Part shown: piece after piece, positions 1 to 5,071 of the stretch
Numbering within the stretch: the stretch's first letter is position 1
Layout: each line of letters starts with the position of its first letter
Assembly: GCA_030638455.1 (NCBI GenBank)
Contig: DAOWEP010000210.1
Span: 1 to 5,071, forward strand
Reading direction: 5' to 3'
Length of the DNA: 5,071 nt
DNA from: Gammaproteobacteria bacterium
GTDB taxonomy: Bacteria; Pseudomonadota; Gammaproteobacteria; DAOWEP01
The notes under the pieces: generated by a model
Told to the model about the DNA's origin: nothing
The model's database searches: none
What the model saw: the letters and a program-made list of their open reading frames with translations, nothing else
Program-made: the position numbers and the translations under genes

Positions 1-306
1 AATTTCTTCCACTTCACCATGCAATTTTACACTTTGCTCATCAGGTCTTGCTTTGGTGAACGAGGATACAAAGTGTTTTTCATCCTTATAATCGGACGGC
101 GCATATAAAACTCTGTGATTGAAATTAAGTGTTAAGAAAAAAGAACCAACTAAGAAAACAGGGAAGAACATTAAAAACCAAATATAAATACTCTGGTTAT
201 TCGCCTCAATGAATGGCAGAACAGTTGTTCCGCTAATTTCTGCTATAGCAGCAAATATAGCGATTACAGAAAGCGGGTTTTTGATATGTCCAATTTTCTC
301 AATCAT
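1..306 (-). CDS. Unidentified membrane protein, N-terminal part (cut by left window edge)
   Basis: An open frame of 102 codons starts at an ATG at 306-304 and is still open at base 1, so the C-terminus is missing. The protein begins MIEKIGHIKNPLSVIAIFAA. Two hydrophobic stretches, about residues 12-31 and 41-61, look like transmembrane helices separated by a short polar loop (FIEANNQ). After them comes a polar region with an NFNHRVLYAPSDYKDE stretch and then a charged segment, suggesting a soluble domain beyond the window. A purine-rich AAGAGAAG just upstream could serve as ribosome binding site. GC is about 36% by count over the first 300 bases, lower than the dehydrogenase and hemE genes. 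It resembles unnamed proteobacterial hypothetical proteins with the same two-helix start, but I cannot assign a function. It lies 60 bases downstream of the DUF523 gene on the same strand. A weak hairpin and a possible promoter in that gap suggest it may be transcribed separately. Gene reality is likely; function is unknown. Confidence 0.75.
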   Translation of the reverse strand, partial: MIEKIGHIKNPLSVIAIFAAIAEISGTTVLPFIEANNQSIYIWFLMFFPVFLVGSFFLTLNFNHRVLYAPSDYKDEKHFVSSFTKARPDEQSVKLHGEVEEI

Positions 307-331
307 ATTCTTCTCTTGGCGCCTAACTATA

Positions 332-360
332 ATTATTGATCCTAAAAGACCTTTTGTGCA
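332..360 (-). promoter_or_regulatory. Possible sigma-70-type promoter of the left-edge membrane protein gene
   Basis: Read on the minus strand, TGCACA (360-355, 4 of 6 matches to the -35 consensus) is followed after 17 bases by AATAAT (337-332, 5 of 6 to the -10). Transcription would start near 325, giving a leader of about 20 bases before the ATG at 306. The spacing and position fit, but the region is AT-rich and such matches arise by chance. Confidence 0.3.
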
Positions 361-367
361 GGTCTTT
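345..367 (-). terminator. Weak hairpin terminator candidate after the DUF523 gene
   Basis: On the minus strand AAAGACC (367-361) and GGTCTTT (351-345) are perfect inverted repeats of 7 bases around a 9-base loop, and the second arm runs into TTTT. It begins inside the TGA stop codon (369-367) of the DUF523 gene, a typical place for an intrinsic terminator. The stem has only three G-C pairs and the T run is mostly part of the stem, so termination may be partial. The hairpin overlaps the candidate promoter of the next gene. Confidence 0.4.
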
Positions 368-960
368 CAAGGGCTATTAATAACACCCATTAAGTAGTGA
401 TTCAATTGGTTTTGCTGTTTTTCATGTAGATCTGGATCCGTGGCGTGTTTTTGTTGTGAGTATTTAAATACCTGACTGAAGAAATCCTGAACTTGCTCCA
501 GCGTGGTCAGGGTGGTTTCTTCTATAATTGGTAAGCCCGGGTGTTGCTGCATGATCTGCTTTGCGTGCAGTCCAGCATCCTTATGATGTTCCTCGCCACT
601 CCGAAAAACAGGGGTTGAATTGATTCCACAGCTAGGCGAGCGCGCCTTGAATATATAACCGAAAATGTCTTTCAGTTCATTCGCTATTTTTGCCCCGTAG
701 GCTTGCAAGGGTTCTGTGAAGCTCTTGTCTGGATCATCAATCTGTAGCGCCTGAATACCTTCACTGGTTTCTACAAGTTGTATAGGTGGTCTGGGAATAC
801 CCATGCCGATCGCCACTTCCGGACAGACAGGTATAAAGGTAATGATGTCGCCAGGGATTCGGGTAAGTATATCCAGTTTTTTATCCGTACCGTCGTAGCG
901 TACTTTTTCTCCTAACAGGCAACTGCTTATCGCAATCTTTATGCCCGGGCTGTTTGACAC
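367..960 (-). CDS. DUF523 / TudS-like [4Fe-4S] protein (putative thiouracil desulfidase family)
   Basis: The 197-residue protein matches the DUF523 family. The N-terminus has IAISSCLLGEKVRYDG with C14, the middle has IPVCPEVAIGMGIPRPP with C46 and E48, and KARSPSCGINSTPVF holds S108 and C111. In the characterised family member TudS, three conserved cysteines hold a [4Fe-4S] cluster that removes sulfur from 2-thiouracil, and a nearby Glu and Ser are implicated in catalysis. The matching residues are all present here, so cluster binding is likely, but the physiological substrate is inferred only. The core ends near residue 150. A Gln- and His-rich tail of about 40 residues follows, and the DUF1722 domain of longer YbgA-type homologues is absent. 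The start is taken as GTG at 960-958, because the family motif begins only eight residues later and no nearer start exists. That start lies one base after the hemH stop, which points to translational coupling in a hemH operon. No strong ribosome site is visible. Confidence 0.85.
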   Translation of the reverse strand: MSNSPGIKIAISSCLLGEKVRYDGTDKKLDILTRIPGDIITFIPVCPEVAIGMGIPRPPIQLVETSEGIQALQIDDPDKSFTEPLQAYGAKIANELKDIFGYIFKARSPSCGINSTPVFRSGEEHHKDAGLHAKQIMQQHPGLPIIEETTLTTLEQVQDFFSQVFKYSQQKHATDPDLHEKQQNQLNHYLMGVINSP

Positions 961-961
961 G

Positions 962-1969
962 CTATTTTTCTATCCATGCCTGATAGTGGCGGGTAATGAG
1001 GTTTGCCATCATTTCAATATGATTCGGGTCTTCATTAAGACAGGGGATATAATTATAGGTATCGCCACCCGCATTGAGAAAAATATCCCTGTTTTCTATT
1101 GCGATCTCTTCAAGCGTTTCCAGACAGTCTGCTGGAAATCCGGGAGTAATAATATCGACACTTTTTGTTCCTTCTTCAGCTAACGCTATGAGTGTTTTAT
1201 CTGTGTAGGGTTGTAACCAGGGGTCAGGACCAAAGCGCGATTGAAAGGTAAGTCGCCATTCATTACCATCTAGTTCCAGTTTTGCAGCTATCAGCTCTGC
1301 AGTGCGTTGACATTGTTCAGCGTACGGGTCTCCATTATCGGCATAGCGCTGTGGTAGCCCATGAAAAGAGAATAGTAAATGTTGTGATTTTCCATTTTTC
1401 TTCCAATATGCGTTTATGCTTTCCGCTACAGTGTTTATATAATCGCCTTCCTCATGGTAGTTATTAATGCTGTAAATATTAGACCCCAGTGAAGAACCTT
1501 CAAGTTCAGATTCAACCGCTACAAAAGTGGATTTTGTCGTAGTTCGTGAATATTGTGGATATAGCGGTAAAACTATTAACTGTGTCGCACCAAATTCTTT
1601 TAGTTCATTAATGCCTTGTTGAATTGATGGGCTACCATAGCGCATTGCCAGTACCACCCTGACAGGGTAATTAAAACGCGGTGCCAGTTTGGCCTGTAAC
1701 GCCCGCACCTGTTTTTTTGAAATTTCCAGCAAAGGAGAACCTTCACTTGTCCATATCTTTTGATAGGACTTTGCTGCACGACCTGGTCTTAACCTCAAGA
1801 TGACGCCATGCAAAATAAACCACCAAAGCCAGCGTGGCTTGTCAATTACATAGGGGTCTGACAGAAATTCAGCAAGGTATTTTCGTAGTGCAGCCGGTGT
1901 AGGTGCATCAGGGGTACCCAGATTAGATATCAGTATGCCAATACGGGTTTGAGCTTGTGGGTCTGTCAT
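962..1969 (-). CDS. hemH: Ferrochelatase (protoporphyrin haem-lyase)
   Basis: HemH inserts ferrous iron into protoporphyrin IX, the last step of protohaem synthesis, and in bacteria usually acts at the cytoplasmic face of the membrane. The protein has 335 residues from the chosen ATG, the usual family length. Landmarks in order are GILISNLGTPDAP near the N-terminus, YQKIWTSEGSPLL, VLAMRYGSPSI, VLPLYPQYS, the catalytic-histidine motif FSFHGLPQRY (H203), FQSRFGPDPWLQPY, and PGFPADCLETLEEI with the conserved acidic residue E284. The frame stays open upstream to a TTG at 2035, but that would add 22 residues unlike any ferrochelatase and would swallow the best promoter candidate. The ATG at 1969-1967 is therefore preferred, although its ribosome site is poor. 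The gene is divergent from the dehydrogenase gene and is followed after one base by the DUF523 gene. Assignment is near certain; the start is probable. Confidence 0.96.
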   Translation of the reverse strand: MTDPQAQTRIGILISNLGTPDAPTPAALRKYLAEFLSDPYVIDKPRWLWWFILHGVILRLRPGRAAKSYQKIWTSEGSPLLEISKKQVRALQAKLAPRFNYPVRVVLAMRYGSPSIQQGINELKEFGATQLIVLPLYPQYSRTTTKSTFVAVESELEGSSLGSNIYSINNYHEEGDYINTVAESINAYWKKNGKSQHLLFSFHGLPQRYADNGDPYAEQCQRTAELIAAKLELDGNEWRLTFQSRFGPDPWLQPYTDKTLIALAEEGTKSVDIITPGFPADCLETLEEIAIENRDIFLNAGGDTYNYIPCLNEDPNHIEMMANLITRHYQAWIEK

Positions 1970-1986
1970 TTTGCTTAGTAGAATAT

Positions 1987-1995
1987 TGTGATAAT
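1987..1995 (+). promoter_or_regulatory. Possible extended -10 element for the dehydrogenase gene
   Basis: TGTGATAAT is a TGn-extended -10 box with 5 of 6 matches in the hexamer. No good -35 lies at normal distance, since TTGCTT at 1971-1976 is only 13 bases away. Transcription would start near 2002 and give a leader of about 70 bases. The site would overlap and face the hemH promoter candidate. It is the only plausible plus-strand promoter I see in the 104-base divergent gap. Confidence 0.22.
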
Positions 1996-2003
1996 GTGTA
2001 TGG

Positions 2004-2031
2004 AGTATAACCAATTTTATTTCTATTTCAT
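2004..2031 (-). promoter_or_regulatory. Possible promoter of hemH and the DUF523 gene
   Basis: On the minus strand ATGAAA (2031-2026, 4 of 6 to -35) is followed after 16 bases by TATACT (2009-2004, 5 of 6 to -10). Transcription would begin near 1997, about 28 bases before the hemH ATG at 1969. This supports the ATG over the upstream TTG, which would lie before the promoter. Identified by eye only. Confidence 0.4.
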
Positions 2032-2073
2032 GCAAAATAGCGACTAACGCAGATAGTTCCAGGGCAGAGCATT

Positions 2074-3036
2074 ATGTCAGGTGTATTTCTGGATAAATTT
2101 TCACTCGATAGAGGTGATCTTGATTTGGCAGCACTTAATGCCAGTCTTCCTGAGTGGGTATTTCATAACGAAACACACCCTGATCAGGTTAAGGAGCGCA
2201 TTAAAGAGGCAGAGGTGGTCATCAGCAATAAAGTTGTCCTTGACTGGTCTGCGTTAAATGCTGCAAAAAAATTGAAACTGATCTGCATTGCTGCAACGGG
2301 TACTAATAACGTTGATCTGGTTACCGCCAAAGAGCTGGGAATCAATGTCTGTAATATAAGATCCTATGCGACGCCATCCGTCGTCCAGCATGTATTCAGC
2401 CTGATATTGGCACTATCAACGCGCTTAAACGCATATCAACAGGCCGTAGAAGAGGGTCTCTGGAGCAAGAGCACGCAGTTTTGCCTGCTGGATTTCCCTA
2501 TCCATGAGATAGCCGGTAAAACATTGGGTATTGTGGGTTATGGCGAGCTTGGCAAGGCGGTTGCCAGAGTGGCGATGGCATTTGGCCTGGAGGTACTGAT
2601 TGCGCAGAGGCCAGGTACGAGTGAGTTGGTAAAAGGGCGGTATCACTTAGCTGATCTATTGCCGAAGCTGGATATTCTGAGTCTCCACTGCCCATTAACG
2701 GAAGCAACGCAAAATCTGATAGGCAGTGCAGAAATTGCATTGATGAAAAAGGGTGCGATATTAATTAATACCGCTCGTGGTGGTATTGTCGATGAGCAGG
2801 CATTAGCAGAAGCCTTACGTGATGGTCAGTTAGGTGGCGCCGGGATTGATGTATTAAGTAAGGAGCCGCCGGCTGAGGATAACCCATTGCTACAGAAGGA
2901 CATTCCAAACCTGATCGTTACCCCACATATTGCCTGGGCAAGCCAGGAATCAAGACAACGTCTAGTTGATGAATTAGTCCTTAATATCGATTCCTGGAAT
3001 TCAGGAAATATCAGAAATGAAGTGGTGCATCAATGA
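2074..3036 (+). CDS. D-2-hydroxyacid dehydrogenase (glycerate dehydrogenase / hydroxypyruvate reductase type)
   Basis: This 320-residue protein has the full layout of NAD(P)-dependent D-2-hydroxyacid dehydrogenases: a catalytic N-terminal domain with IAATGTNNVDL near 72-82, the nucleotide-binding motif GYGELG (155-160), and the catalytic triad R235 in NTARGGIVDE, E264 in SKEPP, and H285 in TPHIAWAS. Enzymes of this subgroup interconvert hydroxypyruvate (or glyoxylate) and D-glycerate (or glycolate) in the cytoplasm; the exact substrate cannot be read from sequence. At the end of the second cofactor-domain strand (VLIAQRPG) the usual acidic residue is Gln178 followed by Arg179, so NADPH use is possible. 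The ATG at 2074 is preceded by a fair ribosome site, AGGGCAGAG at 2061-2069. The gene is divergent from hemH and convergent with hemE, so it is probably monocistronic. It could be called hprA, but this was not confirmed. No truncation is seen. Confidence 0.93.
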   Translation: MSGVFLDKFSLDRGDLDLAALNASLPEWVFHNETHPDQVKERIKEAEVVISNKVVLDWSALNAAKKLKLICIAATGTNNVDLVTAKELGINVCNIRSYATPSVVQHVFSLILALSTRLNAYQQAVEEGLWSKSTQFCLLDFPIHEIAGKTLGIVGYGELGKAVARVAMAFGLEVLIAQRPGTSELVKGRYHLADLLPKLDILSLHCPLTEATQNLIGSAEIALMKKGAILINTARGGIVDEQALAEALRDGQLGGAGIDVLSKEPPAEDNPLLQKDIPNLIVTPHIAWASQESRQRLVDELVLNIDSWNSGNIRNEVVHQ

Positions 3037-3057
3037 TGGTTGATTGTTTTATTTTTT
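3029..3057 (+). terminator. Weak terminator candidate for the dehydrogenase gene in the convergent junction
   Basis: ATCAA (3029-3033) and TTGAT (3040-3044) form a short 5-base stem around TGATGG, followed by a T-rich run from 3045 to 3057 broken by one G and one A. The structure covers the dehydrogenase stop codon at 3034-3036, and its T run encodes the last two lysines and the stop of hemE on the other strand. The stem is AT-rich and weak. Only the strong T tract and the location support the call. Confidence 0.3.
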
Positions 3058-4116
3058 ATGGAAGGCCGGGCTGAGTTCGTGTACTGCCTGAATCATGGCC
3101 TGCATATGTTCCGGGTTGATTTCCGGGTGTATGCCATGTCCAAGGTTGAAAACATGCCCTGTTCCATCGCCAAAGCTTTCCAGGATAGACCCAACTTCCT
3201 GACGAATACGATCGGGTGAGGCATAGAGTACACAGGGGTCCATATTTCCCTGTAGTGCAACCTGGCTGCCCACTCTTTTCCTGGCTTCACCAATGTCTAT
3301 TGTCCAGTCCAGTCCTACGGCATCACATCCACTGGATGCAATTTTCTCCAGCCATTGGCTGCCACCCTTGGTAAACATAATGACAGGTATACGAGTACCA
3401 TTTATTTCCCTTTGCAAACCGGAAAGAATATTTTCCATATACTGCAAAGAGAAATCAGTATAGTCACGGGTAGATAATGTGCCGCCCCAGGTATCAAATA
3501 TCATTACGGCCTGTGCGCCTGCCTGTATTTGGGCATTCAGGTAGCTAGTGACAGACTGCGCAATTTTCTCAAGCAGTTTATGTAGCAGGGCGGGTTCGTC
3601 ATACATCATTGCCTTTATTTTTGAAAAGGTTTTGGTGCTACCACCTTCGACCATGTAAGTTGCTAGTGTCCATGGGCTACCTGAAAATCCAATCAAGGGT
3701 ACTCGTCCATCAAGCTCAGATTTGATGACGCTAACCGCATCGATGACATATTTCAGTTCAGTTAGAGGATCCGGGACACCCAGTTTTTCAATGTCACTTG
3801 CGGTTTTAATCGGACGTTCAAATTTTGGTCCTTCACCTTCAGTGAAATAAAGACCTAGACCCATCGCATCTGGAATTGTCAGAATGTCAGAAAACAGAAT
3901 TGCGGCATCAAGATCAAATCGATCTAGTGGCTGAAGTGTAACTTCACATGCGAGCTCCGGGTTTTTGCATAAATCCATAAAGCTCCCGGCTTTTTCGCGC
4001 GTAGCGCGGTATTCCGGAAGATATCGCCCTGCCTGACGCATAACCCATACAGGTGTCGAGTCCACAGGTTCACGTAACAGTGCTCGTATAAATCGGTCGT
4101 TTTTTAAATCTGACAT
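3049..4116 (-). CDS. hemE: Uroporphyrinogen decarboxylase
   Basis: HemE removes the four acetate carboxyls of uroporphyrinogen III to give coproporphyrinogen III in the cytoplasm, without a cofactor. The protein has 355 residues, the normal bacterial length. Diagnostic segments are PVWVMRQAGRYLPEY with R27 and R31, the catalytic aspartate D77 in ILFSDILTIP, Y154 in LATYMVEGG, DTWGG (208-212), GLDWTID near 268-274, LQGNMDP near 289-294, and NLGHGIHPEINPEH with H327. These correspond to the substrate-binding Arg, Asp, Tyr and His of characterised decarboxylases. The ATG at 4116-4114 is chosen because an in-frame stop lies five codons upstream and the family N-terminus (LKNDRFIRALL) follows directly. 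No clear Shine-Dalgarno sequence precedes it. It ends 12 bases from the convergent dehydrogenase gene and lies 136 bases downstream of the SPOR gene on the same strand, with its own promoter candidate. No missing key residue was noticed. Confidence 0.97.
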   Translation of the reverse strand: MSDLKNDRFIRALLREPVDSTPVWVMRQAGRYLPEYRATREKAGSFMDLCKNPELACEVTLQPLDRFDLDAAILFSDILTIPDAMGLGLYFTEGEGPKFERPIKTASDIEKLGVPDPLTELKYVIDAVSVIKSELDGRVPLIGFSGSPWTLATYMVEGGSTKTFSKIKAMMYDEPALLHKLLEKIAQSVTSYLNAQIQAGAQAVMIFDTWGGTLSTRDYTDFSLQYMENILSGLQREINGTRIPVIMFTKGGSQWLEKIASSGCDAVGLDWTIDIGEARKRVGSQVALQGNMDPCVLYASPDRIRQEVGSILESFGDGTGHVFNLGHGIHPEINPEHMQAMIQAVHELSPAFHKK

Positions 4117-4186
4117 GCCGGGAAACGTCTACTTTCAAAAGTGCCATCTAATCGTGCAGGCAAATATTAGCGTATAAAGAGGAAAG

Positions 4187-4196
4187 CAGTATACTG
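4187..4196 (+). repeat. Ten-base perfect palindrome CAGTATACTG over the candidate hemE -10
   Basis: The sequence reads the same on both strands, so a TATACT hexamer is present in both directions. It could be half of an operator or simply reflect the symmetric -10 sequence. No known operator consensus is recognised and no second copy was found in the gap. Confidence 0.4.
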
Positions 4197-4216
4197 TGAT
4201 GTATATTCCAGCGCAA
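4188..4216 (-). promoter_or_regulatory. Possible hemE promoter
   Basis: On the minus strand TTGCGC (4216-4211, 3 of 6 to -35) is followed after 17 bases by TATACT (4193-4188, 5 of 6 to -10). Transcription would start near 4181, leaving a leader of about 65 bases before the hemE ATG. The -10 lies inside the perfect palindrome CAGTATACTG and the -35 inside a small inverted repeat. This is the best match in the gap between the SPOR gene and hemE, but it is unproven. Confidence 0.38.
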
Positions 4217-4228
4217 TTATCAGGCGCT
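4210..4228 (-). repeat. Small inverted repeat AGCGC / GCGCT downstream of the SPOR gene
   Basis: Five-base GC-rich arms (4210-4214 and 4224-4228) flank a 9-base loop, about 25 bases after the stop of the SPOR gene. No T run follows on either strand, so it is not a convincing intrinsic terminator. It overlaps the candidate hemE -35 box. The rest of the 4117-4252 gap holds no gene I can support. Confidence 0.35.
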
Positions 4229-4252
4229 ATTGGGACAGGAGGCTCAAAGGCA

Positions 4253-5071
4253 TTAATTGCCGTTAACCCGAAAGCCTTTTTGTAAGTCACTCATTTTTCG
4301 AATCCAGGGGCCTCCAGAGCGAGCATTTTTTGGCAAATTATTGATGAATGATTCAGCCATTTTTCTGGTTTTAAAAACGCCATAAAACAACACATACCAG
4401 TCTTCGTCATTACGGGTGGTCTTATACAGTACCGATTTGTCTTCAAGGTTATATTTTTGCATATAGCTTAGTAACGGCTTTTTGCTGCTTGTACTGAGTA
4501 ATTGCACGGTATAGGAATCTGAGTCCTTGTCTTGCAGGAGCGCTTCTGTTTCATTCTTGCTGGAAATATTAGCGCCATTTGTGGCTTTGGTTGCCGCGAT
4601 TTTAGGCTGCTTATTTACTGGCACAGCCTTAAAGGCTGGTTTTTTAATATCAACCAGTTTTGATTCTCTATAGACGGTAATGCTTTTCTTTATGTCATCC
4701 AGCTTGACAGGCCACGGACTGTTCATCTTTAGATTTTCCGGGAGGTTTTTAATGGCCCCTTTAGCCTGGCTGTAGGTAGGGAAAACTCCGTATAATAGTG
4801 AGTGTTTATATTTACCCTCTTTTTCTGTTAGATAGTAGCTAATTTCATGGTCAAACTTTTTCCCTGTAATATTCTCATTAAGGTAGGTTGTTATGATCTT
4901 TTCCTTGAGGGTCCCCAGTAATCGTACTGCATATTTACCTTGCTGTTTAAGTAACCAGTCTTCCCGATGTACTGTGTCGGGCAATAATTCCCGTACTTTT
5001 AAGTAAGCGGAATTTTTCGATACTGGTGATTCTTGTGTCGACACAGGATCTATTACAGACGCTGTTTTTAT
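4253..5071 (-). CDS. DamX-like protein with two tandem SPOR domains, C-terminal part (5' end beyond window)
   Basis: The frame ends at TAA (4255-4253) and is open to the right edge, giving 272 visible residues. A GTG at 5044 is the first start-like codon, but the nine codons before it are also open and no ribosome site is seen, so I treat the gene as partial. In visible numbering, residues 46-131 form one SPOR-like domain, beginning with YAVRLLGT and ending with NSPWPVKLDDIKKSI. A Lys/Ala/Asn-rich linker follows, and residues 186-269 form a second: YTVQLLSTSS, then DWYVLFYGVF, NNLPKNA, GGPWIRKMSDLQKGF. SPOR domains bind denuded peptidoglycan glycans at division septa. The second domain resembles the C-terminal SPOR domain of E. 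coli DamX, and the DWLLKQQ lead-in (38-44) is also typical of such proteins. In related genomes this family follows aroK-aroB and carries an N-terminal AAA ATPase or a membrane helix; that part is not visible here. The name damX is therefore only probable. It lies upstream of hemE on the same strand. Confidence 0.85.
   Translation of the reverse strand: MKTASVIDPVSTQESPVSKNSAYLKVRELLPDTVHREDWLLKQQGKYAVRLLGTLKEKIITTYLNENITGKKFDHEISYYLTEKEGKYKHSLLYGVFPTYSQAKGAIKNLPENLKMNSPWPVKLDDIKKSITVYRESKLVDIKKPAFKAVPVNKQPKIAATKATNGANISSKNETEALLQDKDSDSYTVQLLSTSSKKPLLSYMQKYNLEDKSVLYKTTRNDEDWYVLFYGVFKTRKMAESFINNLPKNARSGGPWIRKMSDLQKGFRVNGN

Noticed and set aside
209..397. Plus-strand frame of 62 codons
   Set aside because: It is antisense to the membrane protein start and the DUF523 end, has no ribosome site and no family resemblance. 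The minus-strand genes explain the region.
941..1183. Plus-strand frame of 80 codons
   Set aside because: It lies antisense across the hemH 3' end and the DUF523 start, both clearly real. Its cysteine-rich composition is a shadow of hemH codons.
1282..1467. Plus-strand frame of 61 codons
   Set aside because: Fully antisense to the catalytic core of hemH, with no initiation signal.
2425..2740. Two overlapping minus-strand frames of 73 and 80 codons
   Set aside because: Both are antisense to the dehydrogenase cofactor domain, which is strongly conserved in the plus frame. Neither has recognisable domains.
3093..3293. Same-strand alternative frame of 66 codons inside hemE
   Set aside because: It is an out-of-frame reading of the hemE 3' part, with no independent start signal.
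4199..4285. A 28-codon plus-strand frame starting MYIPAQLSGAIG, with AGAGGAAAG upstream
   Set aside because: The purine run is too far from the ATG for a normal ribosome site, the last third is antisense to the SPOR gene, and the peptide matches no family I know. It is too short to support.
5042..5044. GTG at 5044 as the true start of the SPOR protein
   Set aside because: The frame continues open to the window edge, no ribosome site precedes the GTG, and DamX-like proteins normally have a long N-terminal part. A partial gene is the simpler reading.
1..5071. A novel mobile, defence or biosynthetic system in the window
   Set aside because: No transposase, integrase, nuclease, toxin-antitoxin pair, direct-repeat array or attachment-like duplication was seen. 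Four of the six genes are recognisable housekeeping-type families and the DUF523 gene is a known family.

Overview
The window holds six protein-coding genes, two of them cut by the window edges, packed with little spacing. HemH, HemE and a DamX-like SPOR protein together suggest a gammaproteobacterium of moderate to low GC (about 40-47% by eye). Genus cannot be fixed from this sequence. No RNA gene, insertion sequence, CRISPR array, phage gene or recognisable defence system was found.

Layout from left to right. (1) Positions 1-306, minus strand: the N-terminal 102 residues of an unidentified protein with two membrane segments, running off the left edge. (2) 367-960, minus: a DUF523/TudS-like protein with three conserved cysteines. 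(3) 962-1969, minus: ferrochelatase HemH. Its stop codon is one base from the GTG start of the DUF523 gene, so the two very probably form one operon. (4) 2074-3036, plus: a D-2-hydroxyacid dehydrogenase of the glycerate dehydrogenase/hydroxypyruvate reductase type, divergent from hemH. (5) 3049-4116, minus: uroporphyrinogen decarboxylase HemE, convergent with the dehydrogenase across a 12-base gap. (6) 4253-5071, minus: the C-terminal part of a protein with two tandem SPOR domains. Its reading frame is still open at the right edge.

HemE and HemH catalyse two steps of the protoporphyrin branch of haem synthesis: uroporphyrinogen III to coproporphyrinogen III, and iron insertion into protoporphyrin IX. 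They are near neighbours but appear to be separate transcription units, because the plus-strand dehydrogenase lies between them. The SPOR protein belongs to cell division and peptidoglycan binding. Its position next to hemE recalls the aroK-aroB-damX region of many gammaproteobacteria. The dehydrogenase is a central-metabolism enzyme with no obvious haem role.

This is mostly ordinary core chromosome. The points most worth a second look are the tight hemH/TudS-like coupling, the unidentified AT-rich membrane protein at the left edge, the doubled SPOR domain, and the basic/neutral cofactor-pocket residues of the dehydrogenase. Promoter and terminator calls are by eye and weak.
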